From CAYVOX01 sp964453035 (GTDB lineage: Bacteria > Chloroflexota > Anaerolineae > Anaerolineales > Anaerolineaceae): DNA of 9,111 nucleotides. The notes under the pieces are model-generated. The model had not been told where the DNA came from, searched no databases, and saw only the letters and a program-made list of their open reading frames with translations. Positions within the stretch are counted from its first letter, which is position 1. Each line of letters opens with the position of its first letter. The DNA is taken from NCBI GenBank assembly GCA_964453035.1, contig CAYVOX010000132.1, positions 1 to 9,111 on the forward strand, in the 5' to 3' direction. A program made the translations under genes and the position numbers. Shown piece by piece: positions 6,806 through 9,111 of the stretch.

Positions 6806-7128
6806 TGGCTTCGGCCTTCCTCTTTACTTTTTTTCTCTCGTTTCTCTTCCTCTTTTTGACGCTCCCTGGAGCGCTGCTCAACCTTTTGCGGTTTGGGGCC
6901 TTTGCGGGTCTTTTCGCGGATTTTTTTCAGCATTTTGAAGCGCGGATTCGGCTCAGGCGGGGGTTTGGGGTTGCCGACGATAAAAACAATCCCCACCACC
7001 AGCAACACCACCCCCCCGCCCAGCAGCCCATATTCCGGCAGCTTGCTGATATCCGAGAAGATAAACAGCCCCACCAGAAACGCGCCCAGCAGGACCAGAA
7101 ACTGCCCCATGCGCCGCCGGTAAACCAT
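6802..7128 (-). CDS. Small two-helix membrane protein with long charged C-terminal tail, function unknown
   Basis: The product has 108 residues and no family I recognise. A short basic start (MVYRRRM) leads into a hydrophobic helix at about 8-25, a short loop with a few charges (SDISKLPEY), and a second hydrophobic, Gly/Val-rich helix at about 33-52. A Pro-rich hinge (NPKPPPEPNP, 53-62) follows, then a tail of some 45 residues made almost only of Lys, Arg, Glu and Gln. The basic start and basic tail predict a hairpin with both ends in the cytoplasm. The tail is likely helical or disordered and might bind RNA, acidic lipids or a partner protein. The gene is wedged between the aldehyde dehydrogenase (2 bases after its TAG) and the CoA-transferase alpha subunit (ATGA overlap), so it is clearly part of the transcription unit. 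An alternative start at Met7 would shorten it slightly. Confidence 0.8.
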   Translation of the reverse strand: MVYRRRMGQFLVLLGAFLVGLFIFSDISKLPEYGLLGGGVVLLVVGIVFIVGNPKPPPEPNPRFKMLKKIREKTRKGPKPQKVEQRSRERQKEEEKREKKSKEEGRSQ

Positions 7129-7130
7129 GG

Positions 7131-8717
7131 CTACGCCCGGCGCACCAGCGTGTGAATTTGCTCATGCATGTAAAGCTGCAGGTAATGCACCCCGCCGGAG
7201 TTCTTCCCGCTGGAGCCGGAGCCTTTCCACCCGCCAAACGGCTGAAAGCCCGGCCAGGCGCCCGTGGTGGCACCCTGCGGGCGGTTGGCATACGCCACGC
7301 CCGACTGGATATGGTCAAAAAACCATTCCACCTCTTCAGGCGTGCCGTAGAAGCCCGCCGTCAGGCCGTAAGCCACGTCATTGGCCAGGCGCATAGCTTC
7401 TTCTATGTTGTTGACCTTTGCAATCGTCACAATCGGCACGAACATCTCATCCTGCCACAGGTGGTGGTCAAGGGGAACATCCGCCACCAGCGTATCCGCG
7501 CAGAAAAAGCCATTAGCAAACGCCCCATCAGTCAACACCTTGCCGCCGGTCAGCACCCGTCCTGCCTGGTGCAGCTCAGCGCTGAAGCGTTGGTAATCCG
7601 CGTAACTGCCTTTGTTGATCACCGGGCCGTTATAGATGCCCTTGCCCGTCGGGTCGCCTATGCTCAACTTGTTGGTGAGCGCCACCATGCGCTCCACCAC
7701 CTCGTCATACACCGGCGCCTCGATAAACACCCGCGAGCAGGCCGAGCATTTTTGCCCCTGCAGCCCAAACGCCGAGCGGGTGATGCCCAGCGCAGCATCC
7801 TCCAGGTTGGCGTGGCGTGAAACGATGGCCGGGTTCTTCCCGCCCAGCTCCAAAATGGTCGGGCGCACCCAGCGTCCGTGAGCAAAATCGCGGTTGATCT
7901 TCATCCCCACATCAAACGACCCCGTGAAGGTGATGCCGTCAACCTCGGGGCTGTCAATCAACGCCTGCCCCAGCGTGGAACCCGGCCCGCTCACGTAGTT
8001 GTAAACGCCGTCAGGCAGCCCGGCCTCGCGCAAGCACTCAGCGATCAGCCGTGCGGTCCAGGGCGTATCCGTGGCGGGTTTGAGCACCACGGTGTTGCCT
8101 GCCACCAGCGCCGCTGCCGCCGGCCCGCCGGTGAGCGCGCTTGGGAAGTTAAACGGGCTGATGACCACCCACACCCCGTAGGGCTTCAGCACCGATGTAT
8201 TGGTGGAGATAAATCCCGGCAGTGGGTCGCGCCCCATCTCGGTCACAAAGCCGTTGGCAGCCTCCATCCGGTCGCAGGCATAGCGGAACAGGTCAGCCGT
8301 CTCCGCCACATCCCCAATCGCCTCCATGCGGCTCTTGCCCACCTCCAATCCAACCACCGCGCCCATTTCAAAGGTGCGGCGGTCCATAATTTCAGCCGCC
8401 TTGCGCACCAACGCGATGCGCTCCTGCCAGGGGGTACGGCTCCAACTGTAAAACGCCCGGCGGGACGCCGCCAGCGCCGCGTTAGCGTGCTCGGCGGTGC
8501 CTTTCTGGAACAGCCCCAGCACTTCGGTGGTGTTGGCCGGGTTGCGGTCTTCAAATTTATCCGCGGCGAAAACATCCTTGCCGTCGATAATCATGGCATG
8601 TTCTTTGCCCAGGTTGGCTTTCACCTGCGCCAGGGCCGCCTCGAACTGCGTGTGCAGCGCTTCGGGCGGGTTGAACATGGTGGAATACGTGAGTTTGAAA
8701 GCGGGATCACTAGTCAT
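7131..8717 (-). CDS. pruA: L-glutamate gamma-semialdehyde (1-pyrroline-5-carboxylate) dehydrogenase
   Basis: It oxidises glutamate gamma-semialdehyde, formed from proline, ornithine or arginine, to glutamate with NAD+ in the cytoplasm. The 528 residues fit stand-alone P5C dehydrogenases (about 515-540). ALDH landmarks in order: SPFNFPSALTGGPAAAAL (187-204) with oxyanion Asn190, VLKPA (211-215) with cofactor-binding Lys213, FTGSFDVG (264-271), LELGGKNP (289-296) with general base Glu290, FGLQGQKCSACSRV (317-330) with nucleophile Cys324, and DEMFVPIV (423-430). The end, with ATTGAWPGFQPFGGWKGSGS (483-502), matches the type often annotated as P5C dehydrogenase in archaea and Chloroflexi, as far as I remember. 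I chose ATG 8717 because GGAGG lies 8 bases upstream; a longer open frame reaching 8858 crosses the promoter and is not believable. No proline dehydrogenase is near, so another semialdehyde substrate is possible. Confidence 0.85.
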   Translation of the reverse strand: MTSDPAFKLTYSTMFNPPEALHTQFEAALAQVKANLGKEHAMIIDGKDVFAADKFEDRNPANTTEVLGLFQKGTAEHANAALAASRRAFYSWSRTPWQERIALVRKAAEIMDRRTFEMGAVVGLEVGKSRMEAIGDVAETADLFRYACDRMEAANGFVTEMGRDPLPGFISTNTSVLKPYGVWVVISPFNFPSALTGGPAAAALVAGNTVVLKPATDTPWTARLIAECLREAGLPDGVYNYVSGPGSTLGQALIDSPEVDGITFTGSFDVGMKINRDFAHGRWVRPTILELGGKNPAIVSRHANLEDAALGITRSAFGLQGQKCSACSRVFIEAPVYDEVVERMVALTNKLSIGDPTGKGIYNGPVINKGSYADYQRFSAELHQAGRVLTGGKVLTDGAFANGFFCADTLVADVPLDHHLWQDEMFVPIVTIAKVNNIEEAMRLANDVAYGLTAGFYGTPEEVEWFFDHIQSGVAYANRPQGATTGAWPGFQPFGGWKGSGSSGKNSGGVHYLQLYMHEQIHTLVRRA

Positions 8718-8719
8718 AC

Positions 8720-8754
8720 GGGAGTCCTCCATTTTCAGAAATGGTCTGGCTCCC
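8720..8754 (-). promoter_or_regulatory. Leader stem-loop touching the Shine-Dalgarno of the dehydrogenase gene
   Basis: On the plus strand CCATTT (8729-8734), TCAG, AAATGG (8739-8744) form a perfect 6-bp inverted repeat with a 4-base loop. Outside it, GGGAG (8720-8724) and CTCCC (8750-8754) form a second pair of arms in the same nested arrangement. In the minus-strand transcript the inner 3' arm shares two G with the Shine-Dalgarno GGAGG (plus 8726-8730). The folded leader could therefore lower translation of the first gene. The predicted transcript start is close to 8750, so the outer arm may be only partly present in RNA. Confidence 0.4.
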
Positions 8755-8756
8755 TT

Positions 8757-8785
8757 AGTATAGCTTAGGTGGGCGGGTTCGTCAA
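8757..8785 (-). promoter_or_regulatory. Sigma-70-type promoter of the five-gene unit
   Basis: Read on the minus strand: TTGACG (8785-8780), a 17-base spacer, and TATACT (8762-8757). Each hexamer differs from consensus at a single base, and the spacing is ideal. The predicted start near 8750 gives a leader of about 33 bases before ATG 8717. This is the strongest promoter in the window and the only clear one for the minus-strand unit that ends at 4036. Confidence 0.82.
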
Positions 8786-9109
8786 AAAGGCAAGCAGGGG
8801 TGGAAAAGGTGGGGGATTGGGAGCGGTTCGTCTGTGCAGCCAGGCAGGGCGCGTCCACTTCGTGGAATTAGCACACCGGTGGGGTTGCATTCGTCCCAAA
8901 AAACACAACCTGCTTGTGCCCTCGGAGACGAAGATCGAATAGCTCGGTGGTTGGTTTTTACCAAAGGATAATTTTTTTATGGATACGGTTTCGAGGTTGG
9001 TGATGGTGTGGGTGCGGAAGGCGGTGGATATGCCTGGAAAGTCGGTGTAGAAGTGGATAAGAGGGGTACCACCAGCGTTGATGCCTGTGATGGAACGATC
9101 GTCACAAAT
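8765..9109 (-). CDS. Possible 3' end of an unidentified or decayed minus-strand gene at the window edge
   Basis: The stretch right of the dehydrogenase promoter has no confident gene. One minus-strand frame stays open from the window edge to TAA at 8767-8765, 114 codons without a start. Its first 45 codons or so (down to about 8976) end mostly in C, as real genes in this window do, and read as a plausible protein with INAGGTPLIHFYTDFPGIS and ITNLETVSI. After a run of seven A (plus T7 at 8972-8978) this C-bias fades in the frame, and another frame (QAGCVFWDECNPTGVLIP) looks equally protein-like. That would suit a frameshift or a truncated gene. The last codons overlap the promoter, so the true end is uncertain. 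I recognise no family. Plus-strand frames here are short and unconvincing. Confidence 0.25.
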   Translation of the reverse strand: MCDDRSITGINAGGTPLIHFYTDFPGISTAFRTHTITNLETVSIKKLSFGKNQPPSYSIFVSEGTSRLCFLGRMQPHRCANSTKWTRPAWLHRRTAPNPPPFPPLLAFLTNPPT

Positions 9110-9111
9110 GA

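Noticed and set aside
7878..8768. Plus-strand open frame of about 296 codons opposite the aldehyde dehydrogenase
   Set aside because: Antisense shadow of a gene with all ALDH motifs; rich in His, Arg and Gln, with no recognisable protein pattern.
8768..8825. G-rich plus strand upstream of the operon promoter as a possible G-quadruplex
   Set aside because: The runs of three or more G are separated by loops of 1, 19, 10 and 3 bases; this is too irregular to support a quadruplex call.
8718..8858. N-terminal extension of the aldehyde dehydrogenase by 47 residues
   Set aside because: It would be encoded across the -10/-35 promoter and leader; the start at 8717 has a well-placed GGAGG and gives the usual protein length.
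8951..8978. TTGGT/ACCAA hairpin followed by T7 as a plus-strand terminator
   Set aside because: The stem has only 5 weak pairs and the T-run starts 7 bases after it; no plus-strand gene ends there.
8979..9050. Short plus-strand open frame starting with ATG at 8979
   Set aside because: Only 23 codons, a purine-rich AAAGGA too far upstream, and no protein-like composition.
1..9111. CRISPR arrays, tRNA or rRNA genes, transposases, phage or defence genes
   Set aside because: No repeated units, no structural RNA signature and no such protein motifs were found on either strand.

Overview
The window is a high-GC bacterial chromosome segment that looks like metabolic housekeeping and accessory metabolism. 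I see no rRNA, tRNA, CRISPR array, transposase or phage gene. Third codon positions favour C and G throughout. The mix of an intracellular GH51 arabinofuranosidase, a glutaconate-type CoA-transferase and a glutamate-semialdehyde dehydrogenase fits an anaerobic heterotroph. An Anaerolineae-like member of the Chloroflexota is my best guess, but it is an inference from gene style and not proven by any marker here. A run of 100 N at 1573-1672 is a scaffold gap.

Left part (1-1672), plus strand: the 3' end of a YegS/DagK-type lipid kinase gene, cut by the window edge. After 36 bases comes a 210-residue protein with a probable transglutaminase-like Cys/His core. A perfect 9-bp inverted repeat overlaps its start codon. 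The gap follows directly after its stop codon.

Middle part (1673-4012): a minus-strand EamA/DMT permease gene, truncated by the gap, is divergent from an intact plus-strand GH51 alpha-L-arabinofuranosidase (abfA). The intergenic space holds a clear extended -10 on the minus strand set inside a GC-rich inverted repeat. It also holds a good Shine-Dalgarno for abfA.

Right part (4036-8785), minus strand: a compact five-gene unit. A near-consensus promoter (TTGACG, 17 bp, TATACT) at 8757-8785 precedes, in transcription order: an L-glutamate gamma-semialdehyde (P5C) dehydrogenase, a small two-helix membrane protein with a charged tail, the two subunits of a glutaconate-type family I CoA-transferase, and a D-isomer-specific 2-hydroxyacid dehydrogenase. 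Junctions are 2 bases, a 4-base ATGA overlap, 61 bases and 0 bases. The unit ends in a strong hairpin plus seven U at 4036-4065, which it shares tail to tail with abfA. Chemically, a dehydrogenase making glutamate, a 2-hydroxyacid dehydrogenase and a GctAB-like CoA-transferase are three steps of the 2-hydroxyglutarate route of glutamate fermentation. The dehydratase and decarboxylase of that route are not in the window, so this is a hypothesis.

Right edge (8786-9111): no confident gene. One minus-strand frame stays open from the window edge for 114 codons and may be the end of an unidentified or decayed gene. I found no mobile element or defence system. The best candidate for something new is the five-gene catabolic unit with its unexplained membrane protein.
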